Source: CAYTQK01 sp964439745 (GTDB taxonomy: Bacteria; Desulfobacterota; Desulfobacteria; Desulfobacterales; Desulfosudaceae). Taken from it: 6,699 bases of DNA. Shown here piece by piece: positions 1 to 5,442 of this stretch; within the stretch, counting starts at the first letter, position 1; every line of letters begins with the position of its first letter. The translations under genes were made by a program, and so were the position numbers. Location: NCBI GenBank assembly GCA_964439745.1, contig CAYTQK010000190.1:1-6699 (forward strand), written 5' to 3'. The notes under the pieces were generated by a model. That model was not told the DNA's origin. It made no database searches and saw only the letters and a list, made by a program, of their open reading frames with translations.

Positions 1-551
1 GCGACTCCACCGGGGCGGGCCTGCTTTCGGGACCGTTTCGGGACCGCTTGGGATTTTTCCTGAAATTTGATTTTTATACCGGGGCGGAACTGATCCGGAT
101 CGGGCAGCGGTCGGCCCACCTGCTGGACCTGACCATGGACGAGGCCAGCGCCCGCACCCTGGCCCAGCGTTCCCGGGGCACGCCGCGCATCATCAACCGG
201 CTGCTGAAACGCGTCCGTGATTACGCCCAGGTACATTACAACGGCGCCATTACCGGCCGGGCGGTGGAGGCGGCTCTCTCCCTGGAGGGCGTCGATGAAA
301 AGGGGCTGACACCGCTGGACCGGTCGTACCTGCGTACCATTATTGAATTCTATAACGGCGGGCCGGTCGGCATTGAGGCCGTAAGCGCCACCCTGCAGGA
401 GGAAAGCGACACCCTGGTGGACGTGGTGGAACCCTTTCTGCTGGCCCAGGGACTGCTGCAGCGGACCTCCTCGGGTCGGCGGGCCACGGCCCTGGCCTAC
501 CGGCATTTCGGCCTGTCCGAGGCAGGCGGAGCCGCCGGTGACAATGTGTAA
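1..551 (+). CDS. ruvB: Holliday junction branch migration ATPase RuvB, C-terminal part (5' end outside window)
   Basis: RuvB is the AAA+ motor that, with RuvA, drives branch migration of Holliday junctions during recombinational repair. The frame is open from the window edge (first whole codon at 3), giving 182 residues to the TAA at 549-551; a TTG at 48 lies inside conserved sequence and is not the start. Visible family landmarks are the sensor-1 Thr (codon 9-11), the arginine finger in FRDRLG (codon 45-47), the sensor-2 motif GTPRIINRLLKRVRD (Arg codon 186-188), and the winged-helix DNA-binding domain with GGPVG, EPFLLAQGLLQRT and AYRHFG near the end. The Walker A and B motifs must lie upstream. 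The usual TTRAG after sensor 1 reads STGAG here, so a normally conserved Arg is Gly. In many bacteria ruvC and ruvA precede ruvB; that cannot be seen here. Identification is secure. Confidence 0.96.
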   Translation, partial: DSTGAGLLSGPFRDRLGFFLKFDFYTGAELIRIGQRSAHLLDLTMDEASARTLAQRSRGTPRIINRLLKRVRDYAQVHYNGAITGRAVEAALSLEGVDEKGLTPLDRSYLRTIIEFYNGGPVGIEAVSATLQEESDTLVDVVEPFLLAQGLLQRTSSGRRATALAYRHFGLSEAGGAAGDNV

Positions 552-577
552 AACACGGGGAGGCGGGGAAAAATATT

Positions 578-1495
578 ATGAAGGAGAAGCTGGCGGCCGC
601 TGGTAACCGGATCCGCAACCTGTACCAATCGGACTGGCAGGTGACCTTGGTGGACAAGTACGGCCGGGCGGTCCGGATCCCCCACCTGCAGTGGTACGTG
701 ATCCTGATGGCGGCTATTACCATCGGCGCTCTCATCGCGGCGGTTTGCCTGGGGATACTCTATGCCCACTCGCGGCAGGCCAATTCCGAGCTGAAGTCGT
801 CGATCGCGGTTTCCCGCCAGCGGATCAGCGACCTGGTGGATGAAAACGACGCCTTGATGGCGCGGCTGGTGGTCCTGAAAAACCGATTGCCATCCGGAGC
901 CGCCGACGGGGAGGAGGCCGTGCCCCCGGCCGACGAAGCGCCGGACAAAAAAGTTGTTGAGGAGGAGGCTGCCGGCGGGACCGGCAACCCTTCTGCGGCA
1001 AAAACGGCCGCGTCCGAACCGCCGGCGGCAGATGAGTCTGCCGCGGACCCGCCGCCCATGGTGGACTTGAAGCAATTTGAGGTGGTGCAGTCGCCGGGGG
1101 ACAGCGCCCTGCGGGTCCGGTTCCGGATTCACAAGACCTCCGGCTGGGAAGGGGACGTGTCCGGAAGGATTTTTGTGGTGCTGAAAGATGACAGCGGCCT
1201 GGAACTGGTCGCGCCGGCGGCTCATCTGAAAGACGGTGTCCCCACCCGCATCGAGCGGGGCGAGTATTTTTCCATCGCCCGCTTCAAGCCGGTGGAACTG
1301 AAGGTGTGGGCGAGTCACCCGGCCGCGCTGGAACAGGCGACCGTATTCGTGTTTCTCCCGGATGGAAAACTCCTGCATCAGCAGGACTTTGACGTGAATA
1401 TCAAGCAGGTTGCGCTCGCCCCGACCCGCGAATCCGCTTCCGCCCCCAGCGAAACCCAGGAAAAAACGGTCGCGACGGATTCGCCGGTGTCCTGA
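578..1495 (+). CDS. Hypothetical single-pass membrane protein with coiled coil and C-terminal beta-rich domain
   Basis: I do not recognise this 305-residue protein. In order it shows: a basic cytoplasm-type N-terminus (about 1-38, with R11, R13, K27, R30, R33); one strong hydrophobic segment (about 39-63); a heptad-like helical stretch likely to form a coiled coil (about 66-104); a low-complexity linker rich in Ala, Pro, Glu and Gly (about 106-162); a beta-type domain (about 163-275) containing GWEGDVSGRIFVVL and VFVFLPDGKLLHQQDF; and a polar Ser/Thr/Ala tail. The positive-inside pattern predicts the C-terminal domain outside the cytoplasm. There is no signal peptidase site or lipobox, and no catalytic motif. 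The ATG at 578 follows a purine-rich GGGAGGCGGGG at 558-568. It lies 26 nt after ruvB, so the two may be co-transcribed. The plan (anchor, coil, linker, beta domain) recalls DUF6776-type or envelope adaptor proteins, but that is only a topological resemblance. Confidence 0.85.
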   Translation: MKEKLAAAGNRIRNLYQSDWQVTLVDKYGRAVRIPHLQWYVILMAAITIGALIAAVCLGILYAHSRQANSELKSSIAVSRQRISDLVDENDALMARLVVLKNRLPSGAADGEEAVPPADEAPDKKVVEEEAAGGTGNPSAAKTAASEPPAADESAADPPPMVDLKQFEVVQSPGDSALRVRFRIHKTSGWEGDVSGRIFVVLKDDSGLELVAPAAHLKDGVPTRIERGEYFSIARFKPVELKVWASHPAALEQATVFVFLPDGKLLHQQDFDVNIKQVALAPTRESASAPSETQEKTVATDSPVS

Positions 1496-1557
1496 GCGGC
1501 TGCCAAAGGCCCGCCAGCTGTATCGGAAGCCGGGCGGATGCGCCGCGGCAGGAACGG
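1496..1557. other. Convergent gap between the membrane protein gene and the CYTH gene
   Basis: The stops of two converging genes are 62 nt apart. The gap is GC-rich and contains short self-complementary pieces, for example CTGCC at 1500-1504 with GGCAG at 1547-1551 and CCGCC at 1511-1515 with GGCGG at 1533-1537. Neither is followed on either strand by a T run. No convincing intrinsic terminator is present, so termination may be Rho-dependent or the transcripts may overlap. Confidence 0.5.
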
Positions 1558-2169
1558 CTATGGATTGCCTACCTGGAACCGCCTCAGCAGGGCGGGCAGG
1601 TCGACAGCGACATCCGTGAAATTGTCGAAGGTGACATCGGTAAAGGGCAGGTTGGCTGTTTCGCGGATATAGGCGAACATTTCCAGGTAATTGGCCAGGA
1701 TGCGCCGTTCCCAGGGCAACCCCAGGCCAGCCGCCAGCCGCCGTATGGCCGCTTTTTCTCCCTCGATTTCCAGGAAGACCCCGTAGGGCATGATATCCAG
1801 GCAGAAGTGGGCATCATCCACCCGGTAGATGCGTCGTTGTTTTTCATACCGCTGCACTTCCGCAAAACCGATGGCCGCCAGGATCTTGCGGGCGGCTTCG
1901 AAATCTCCCACCGTCGTTTCAATTTCAGTGTAGGTCTTGAATTCGTCATCGGGTTGGGCCGGCGGGGTTTTAAAGGTCAGGGTGGCCACTTTGTCCTGCC
2001 GCAGTCGCAGCAGCCGGTCGGCGGCTCGCAGGCTGCGGCCGGCATCATCCAGCCGGATGTTGATTTCAAAGACCGTTTCTTCCGGTACCGCTCCGCAGGC
2101 CAGCAGGCGATCATGCATCTGGTCGCGGTCGGCCACGTGAAATTTTACCTCGGTTTCGGTCTGTTCCAT
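1558..2169 (-). CDS. cyaB: CYTH-domain protein, class IV adenylate cyclase family
   Basis: This 203-residue protein belongs to the CYTH (CyaB / thiamine triphosphatase) superfamily, whose members bind triphosphates with divalent metals inside a beta tunnel. The signature ExExK is E5, E7, K9. Further charged tunnel residues expected for the fold are visible in RLRQDK (55-60), TFK (65-67), TEIETTV (81-87), YEKQRRIY (108-115), CLDIMPYG (123-130) and FLEIEGE (132-138). The last pattern and the length fit the class IV adenylate cyclase branch, which makes cAMP from ATP in some bacteria; relatives hydrolyse thiamine triphosphate or inorganic triphosphate, so the substrate is not settled by sequence alone. 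The tail (about 170-203, with DVTFDNF) goes beyond the core fold. The ATG is 9 nt after the rlmN stop, with AGGA 4 nt upstream, implying co-transcription and possibly translational coupling with rlmN. Confidence 0.88.
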   Translation of the reverse strand: MEQTETEVKFHVADRDQMHDRLLACGAVPEETVFEINIRLDDAGRSLRAADRLLRLRQDKVATLTFKTPPAQPDDEFKTYTEIETTVGDFEAARKILAAIGFAEVQRYEKQRRIYRVDDAHFCLDIMPYGVFLEIEGEKAAIRRLAAGLGLPWERRILANYLEMFAYIRETANLPFTDVTFDNFTDVAVDLPALLRRFQVGNP

Positions 2170-2178
2170 GATCCTGGT

Positions 2179-3234
2179 TCATTTTTGGTATTGACGGATA
2201 TCGGCTTCCAGCTGGCCGCAGGCGGCGCAGATCTCGGCGCCTTTGCTCAGCCGGGTCATGACGGTGTAGCTGTGGGCATGGAGCAGGTCCTTGAAACGCT
2301 GGATGGCCGCCTCGTCCGGCCGCCGGAATTCGCTTTGGGGATGCTCGTTAAAGGGGATCAGGTTGACCTTGGCCCGGATGGGCCGCAGCAGGCGGATCAA
2401 CCGACGGGCATCCGCCTCCGAGTCATTGACGTCCCGGATGAGAATATACTCCATGGTGATCTTGCGGCGTTTGGACAGGGGGTATTCGGCGCAGGCCCGC
2501 AGCAGGTCTTCCAGGGGGTACTTTTTGTTGACGGGCATGAGCATGTCCCGGGTGGCGTTGTCGGTGGCGTTCAGGGATACGGCCAGGTTGACCTTGGTGG
2601 CCCGTCCCAGCTCGGCCAGGCGCGGCACCAGGCCGGCCGTGGACAGGGTGACCCGCCGGGTGGAGTACTTCAGGCCGCAGTCGCCGTCGGTGATGGTATC
2701 CAGGGCCGTCAGCACGTTGGTAAAATTGGCCAGGGGTTCGCCCATGCCCATGAGCACGATATTGGTCAGCCGCGCCCGGGGATTGACGCGTTTTTCGATG
2801 TCCCGGACCTGGGCGATGATTTCGCCCGGCCGCAGGTTGCGGATGAACCCCCTGGCGGCGGTGAGGCAAAAGCGGCAGCCCTGGGCGCAGCCCACCTGGG
2901 TGGAAACGCACAAGGTGGCATGGCCTTCTTCGGGGATCAGGACGCTTTCGATATGGCGGCCGTCGGCCAGCTCGAACAGAAATTTCTGGGTCTGATCTGC
3001 GGCAATGCGGGTGTCCCGGATTTTCAGGCGGTCGATGGTGAAATGTTCGGCCAGCACCGGCCGGATGGCCTTGGAAATGTTGGTCATGCGGGCAAAATCG
3101 TCGACCTGGTGCTGATAGATCCATTGCATGATCTGGTCGGCCCGGTAGGGGGCGATATCCCGGGCGGCCAGCCAGTCGGCCAGTTCCTGCCGGGAAAGAT
3201 CCTTGATGTCCTGGGGGGCGTCGGGATTCGTCAA
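2179..3234 (-). CDS. rlmN: Dual-specificity 23S rRNA/tRNA adenine-C2 methyltransferase RlmN (radical SAM)
   Basis: RlmN is a radical-SAM enzyme that methylates C2 of A2503 in 23S rRNA and A37 in some tRNAs, supporting translational fidelity. The 351-residue length is typical. The 4Fe-4S-binding CxxxCxxC motif is C116, C120, C123, in VGCAQGCRFC. The mechanism also uses two cysteines outside the cluster: C109 and C339 (in AACGQL) sit where E. coli C118 and C355 are found, so the enzyme looks active. Other landmarks are GMGEPLAN (163-170), the TLSTAG segment (196-201), SLNA (220-223) and NKKYPLEDLL. The start is TTG at 3234; it is supported by AGAGGA 6 nt upstream and the lack of another start nearby, while the first internal ATG codons would remove the conserved N-terminal helical region. 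It leads the CYTH gene in a probable two-gene transcript and is divergent from ffh. Confidence 0.97.
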   Translation of the reverse strand: MTNPDAPQDIKDLSRQELADWLAARDIAPYRADQIMQWIYQHQVDDFARMTNISKAIRPVLAEHFTIDRLKIRDTRIAADQTQKFLFELADGRHIESVLIPEEGHATLCVSTQVGCAQGCRFCLTAARGFIRNLRPGEIIAQVRDIEKRVNPRARLTNIVLMGMGEPLANFTNVLTALDTITDGDCGLKYSTRRVTLSTAGLVPRLAELGRATKVNLAVSLNATDNATRDMLMPVNKKYPLEDLLRACAEYPLSKRRKITMEYILIRDVNDSEADARRLIRLLRPIRAKVNLIPFNEHPQSEFRRPDEAAIQRFKDLLHAHSYTVMTRLSKGAEICAACGQLEADIRQYQK

Positions 3235-3240
3235 CTGGTA

Positions 3241-3246
3241 TCCTCT
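3241..3246 (-). promoter_or_regulatory. Ribosome binding site deciding the TTG start of rlmN
   Basis: Read on the minus strand, AGAGGA lies 6 nt before TTG at 3234. No ATG or GTG in the same frame is available nearby upstream, so this site is the main argument for the TTG start. Confidence 0.6.
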
Positions 3247-3309
3247 GCTGCTGCGGCCGAAACGGATCGGTCCGGTGATAATGGACGGGTTTGTTGTCTC
3301 TGTTATCCG

Positions 3310-3338
3310 GTAATAAAGAAAAATACCGTCTTTTGCAA
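3310..3338 (-). promoter_or_regulatory. Candidate sigma70-type promoter for rlmN (weak)
   Basis: On the minus strand TTGCAA (3338-3333) and TATTAC (3315-3310) are separated by 17 nt. Each matches the consensus at 4 of 6 positions. It lies about 75 nt before the rlmN start in the AT-rich core of the divergent region. Position and spacing are right, but the hexamers are weak. Confidence 0.3.
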
Positions 3339-3352
3339 GATATATAATTTTC

Positions 3353-3379
3353 TTGACTTACATGGATAACCTATATTAT
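3353..3379 (+). promoter_or_regulatory. Candidate sigma70-type promoter for ffh
   Basis: TTGACT at 3353-3358 is a good -35 match (5 of 6). The best -10 match at near-legal spacing is TATTAT at 3374-3379 with a 15-nt spacer; the overlapping TATATT at 3372-3377 gives only 13 nt. Transcription would begin near 3386 and leave a leader of about 70 nt. The AT-rich setting within GC-rich DNA supports a promoter here, but the spacer is short. Confidence 0.4.
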
Positions 3380-3411
3380 TTTTACAGGATTTAAGTGTCT
3401 AAAGATTGTTG

Positions 3412-3429
3412 TTCAGTGGATTCAGTGAA
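3412..3429 (+). repeat. Imperfect 9-bp tandem repeat in the ffh leader
   Basis: TTCAGTGGA is followed directly by TTCAGTGAA, identical at 8 of 9 positions. It lies 26 nt before the ffh start codon, inside the predicted 5' untranslated region. Two copies of so short a unit may be chance. Confidence 0.45.
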
Positions 3430-3455
3430 TATGGTAGTGATGGTGAGCAGCCGCA

Positions 3456-4790
3456 ATGTTTGAGAATCTGACCAGCCGCCTGGATGCTGTCTTCAAGAAG
3501 CTGAAAGGCCAGGGAAAACTGACGGAAAGCAATATCGAGGCCGGGCTGAAGGAAATCCGCATGGCCTTACTGGAAGCGGACGTCCATTACCGGATTACCA
3601 AGCAGTTTATTGCCGATGTCAAGGAGCGCGCCCTGGGCACCGAGGTGCTGGAGAGCCTGACACCCGGTCAGCAGATCGTCAAGATCGTCAACGAGGAGCT
3701 GACCCGGCTGCTGGGCGGCAGCCGCCAGGAGTTGTCCCTGAGCGGCCAGGAGCCGGTTTCGGTCATGCTGGTCGGCCTGCAGGGGTCGGGTAAAACCACC
3801 ACCGCCGCCAAGCTGGCCGTTCACCTGAAAAAAGAGGGCCGGGCGCCCTACCTGGTGCCGGCGGACGTGTCCCGGCCGGCGGCCATCGACCAGTTAAAGA
3901 CCCTGGGACGGCAGGTGGATGTGCCGGTCTTTGATTCCACCCCGGAAATGGATCCGGTGGGGATCTGCCAGCAGGCCCGGGTGGCCGCCCACCAGGCCGG
4001 CTGCCGGACGCTGCTGCTGGATACGGCCGGTCGTCTCCATGTCGATGAAGCCCTGATGGATGAGCTCGACCGCATCAAGGCGGCCCTGCAGCCCGCGGAT
4101 ATTCTGCTGGTGGCCGATGCCATGACCGGCCAGGATGCCGTCAACATCGCCCGGTCCTTTGACGAGCGGCTGGATATCGGCGGGGTGGTTCTGTCCAAGA
4201 TGGACGGCGACGCCCGGGGCGGCGCGGCCCTTTCCATCAAGGCGGTCACCGGCAAGCCGATCAAGTTCGGCGGTGTCGGGGAAAAAACCGACGCCCTGGA
4301 GCCGTTTCATCCCGACCGGGTGGCTTCCAGTATTCTCGGAATGGGAGATGTCCTTTCCTTTATTGAAAAGGCCCAGGCCACGGTGGATGAACAGCAGGCC
4401 GCCGACCTGGAAAAAAAGCTTCAGAAGAACGAGTTTACCCTGGAAGATTTCCGGGACCAGATGGTGCAGATCCGGAAAATGGGTTCCCTCGGGGATCTTA
4501 TGAAAATGATTCCCGGCCTGGGCAAAATGAAGCAGATGAAGAATCTCGAGGTGGATGACCGCGAACTGGTCAGGATCGAGGCCATCATTAATTCCATGAC
4601 TCCCGAGGAACGCAGAAAACACGGGATCATCAACGGCAGCCGGCGGAAACGGATCGCCCGGGGCAGCGGCACCCGCGTCCAGGATGTCAACAAGCTGCTG
4701 AAAAATTATACACAGGTTATGAAAATGGTTAAAAAACTTAACCAGAGCGGCGGCATGCGCGGCCTGGGCCGCGGCATGATGCCCTTTTAA
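3456..4790 (+). CDS. ffh: Signal recognition particle GTPase Ffh (SRP54)
   Basis: Ffh binds the SRP RNA and the signal sequences of nascent chains and delivers ribosomes to the receptor FtsY at the inner membrane. At 444 residues it is close to the usual length. The N domain covers about 1-95. The G domain covers about 96-294, with P-loop GLQGSGKT (107-114), DVSRPAAIDQL (137-147), DTAGR (189-193), the guanine-specificity loop SKMDGDARGG (247-256, usually TKLDGDARGG) and GGVGEK (272-277). The Met-rich M domain (about 295-435) has GSLGDLMKMIPG, the RNA-binding stretch GSRRKRIARGSG (394-405) and a Gly/Met-rich tail. The ATG at 3456 gives the standard MFENL N-terminus; the ribosome site is weak (GGTGAG at 3442-3447, 8 nt spacing). 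It heads the rpsP-khpA-rimM-trmD cluster. Confidence 0.98.
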   Translation: MFENLTSRLDAVFKKLKGQGKLTESNIEAGLKEIRMALLEADVHYRITKQFIADVKERALGTEVLESLTPGQQIVKIVNEELTRLLGGSRQELSLSGQEPVSVMLVGLQGSGKTTTAAKLAVHLKKEGRAPYLVPADVSRPAAIDQLKTLGRQVDVPVFDSTPEMDPVGICQQARVAAHQAGCRTLLLDTAGRLHVDEALMDELDRIKAALQPADILLVADAMTGQDAVNIARSFDERLDIGGVVLSKMDGDARGGAALSIKAVTGKPIKFGGVGEKTDALEPFHPDRVASSILGMGDVLSFIEKAQATVDEQQAADLEKKLQKNEFTLEDFRDQMVQIRKMGSLGDLMKMIPGLGKMKQMKNLEVDDRELVRIEAIINSMTPEERRKHGIINGSRRKRIARGSGTRVQDVNKLLKNYTQVMKMVKKLNQSGGMRGLGRGMMPF

Positions 4791-4800
4791 GGAGAAGCGA

Positions 4801-5046
4801 ATGGCTGTTAAAATCCGTTTGGCAAGGTATGGCAGAAAAAAGAAACCGTATTTCCGGATCGTGGTCGCAGATGAGCGGTTCAGCCGGGACGGCCGGTTCC
4901 TGGCGCGGGTCGGAACCTATAACCCCCGCATCGAACCGGCGGAAATCACCGTGGAAAAAGACAAGGTGGAATACTGGCTGGGCCAGGGCGCCATTCCCAC
5001 GGTGACGGTCCGTAGCATTCTGAAAAAAGAAGGCCTGACAGTTTAA
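4801..5046 (+). CDS. rpsP: 30S ribosomal protein S16
   Basis: S16 is a small, early-binding protein of the 30S subunit needed for folding of the 16S rRNA 5' domain. The 81-residue length is typical. The signature start MAVKIRLARYGRKKKPYFRI is nearly canonical (LAR-GRKK-P-RIV), followed by RDGRF (29-33) and GTYNP (38-42), and then the amphipathic C-terminal part with VEYWLGQGAIPT. Translation is very well set up: AAGGAGA at 4789-4795 overlaps the ffh stop codon and lies 5 nt before the ATG. With only 10 nt between the genes, rpsP is almost certainly co-transcribed with ffh and possibly translationally coupled to it. Basic composition in the first 20 residues fits rRNA binding. Confidence 0.98.
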   Translation: MAVKIRLARYGRKKKPYFRIVVADERFSRDGRFLARVGTYNPRIEPAEITVEKDKVEYWLGQGAIPTVTVRSILKKEGLTV

Positions 5047-5080
5047 ACTGGAGATGTTTCTTCGACGAAACCGCCCTTTT

Positions 5081-5110
5081 TTGACTTTTGCCGGAAAGAT
5101 TCAGTATACT
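5081..5110 (+). promoter_or_regulatory. Strong candidate sigma70 promoter for khpA-rimM-trmD
   Basis: TTGACT (5081-5086) and TATACT (5105-5110) are separated by 18 nt, each matching consensus at 5 of 6 positions; the -35 is preceded by a T run. This is the best promoter-like sequence in the window. It lies in the 160-nt rpsP-khpA gap, and initiation near 5116-5118 would leave a leader of about 90 nt. It implies that the downstream genes can be transcribed independently of ffh-rpsP. Confidence 0.65.
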
Positions 5111-5156
5111 GATAGGTATGAAACAAGTGCGTATACCCTGAAGGGAAGGATTGCCG

Positions 5157-5210
5157 ATGGTTGGTATTCATTATCAATTACAAGTGGCAGCAAAGGAGGC
5201 GGGGCTATGA
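5157..5210 (+). CDS. Possible 17-codon leader ORF overlapping the khpA start
   Basis: An ATG at 5157 opens a 17-codon frame (peptide MVGIHYQLQVAAKEAGL) that ends at TGA 5208-5210. This stop overlaps the khpA ATG in the arrangement ATGA. The purine-rich AAGGGAAGGA at 5141-5150 lies 6 nt before this ATG, a proper ribosome binding site. The frame also runs through the khpA Shine-Dalgarno sequence, so translating it would affect access to the khpA start, by coupling or by occlusion. The peptide has no recognised family and shows no run of one amino acid like a classical attenuator. It could be a chance frame; the overlap and ribosome site are the only evidence. Confidence 0.35.
   Translation: MVGIHYQLQVAAKEAGL
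5192..5199 (+). promoter_or_regulatory. Near-perfect Shine-Dalgarno sequence of khpA
   Basis: AAAGGAGG pairs fully with the 16S rRNA tail and lies 7 nt before the ATG at 5207. It fixes the khpA start and argues against the longer in-frame version that would begin at 5054. Confidence 0.85.
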
Positions 5211-5437
5211 AAGAGCTGATCGAGTACATCGCAAAAGCGCTTGTTGACAATCCTGATCAGGTTTCCGTGACGGAGGTGGATGGCAGCCAGACTTCGGTCC
5301 TGGAGTTGAAAGTGGCCAAGGAGGATCTGGGCAAGATCATCGGCAAACAGGGCCGGACCGCCCGGGCCATGCGTACCGTGCTCAGTGCCGCTTCGGCCAA
5401 GTTGAAGAAACGGACGGTTCTGGAAATCGTCGAATAG
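5207..5437 (+). CDS. khpA: KH-domain RNA-binding protein KhpA (YlqC/UPF0109 family)
   Basis: This 76-residue protein is essentially a single KH domain. In several bacteria KhpA pairs with KhpB/Jag and binds many RNAs, affecting cell division, envelope growth and small-RNA regulation; its role in this lineage is not known from the sequence. The RNA-binding GxxG loop is G46-K-Q-G49 within LGKIIGKQGR, followed by the typical TARAMRTVLS helix and a closing strand LEIVE. The length matches the family, and the ATG at 5207 is chosen because of the strong Shine-Dalgarno sequence at 5192-5199; the frame stays open upstream to 5054, but those 51 residues do not resemble the family. It sits between rpsP and rimM as in many genomes. 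Unlike its neighbours it is preceded by a 160-nt gap with its own likely promoter. Confidence 0.95.
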   Translation: MKELIEYIAKALVDNPDQVSVTEVDGSQTSVLELKVAKEDLGKIIGKQGRTARAMRTVLSAASAKLKKRTVLEIVE

Positions 5438-5442
5438 AGTTC

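Noticed and set aside
497..1378. A 293-codon open frame on the - strand, antisense to the membrane protein gene
   Set aside because: The + strand frame has a membrane segment, plausible coil, proper ribosome site and operon-like spacing; the antisense product is Arg/Gly/His-rich and looks like a shadow.
1807..3369. A 520-codon open frame on the + strand, antisense to the CYTH gene and rlmN
   Set aside because: Its translation is Gly/Gln/Val-rich without domain structure, it mirrors the reverse strand of two well-identified genes, and it is a usual by-product of high GC content.
3431..3463. Ten-codon frame (MVVMVSSRNV) overlapping the ffh start
   Set aside because: It has no convincing ribosome binding site, unlike the khpA leader frame, and is short enough to be chance.
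4194..4223. Variant guanine-specificity loop SKMDGDARGG in Ffh
   Set aside because: Ser for Thr and Met for Leu are conservative, and the key Lys and Asp are kept, so there is no reason to suspect altered nucleotide use.
5056..5082. Possible rpsP terminator: GTTTC/GAAAC stem followed by a T run
   Set aside because: The stem has only 5 mostly A-T pairs with a 6-nt loop, and the T run starts 5 nt after it and overlaps the -35 box. It is at most a weak pause site.
5118..5141. Seven-codon frame MKQVRIP at the predicted khpA transcript start
   Set aside because: It would be leaderless or nearly so, is very short, and has no supporting signal.
5054..5206. N-terminal extension of khpA by 51 codons
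   Set aside because: The near-perfect Shine-Dalgarno sequence at 5192-5199, the usual 76-residue family length and the promoter lying inside the extension all support the start at 5207.
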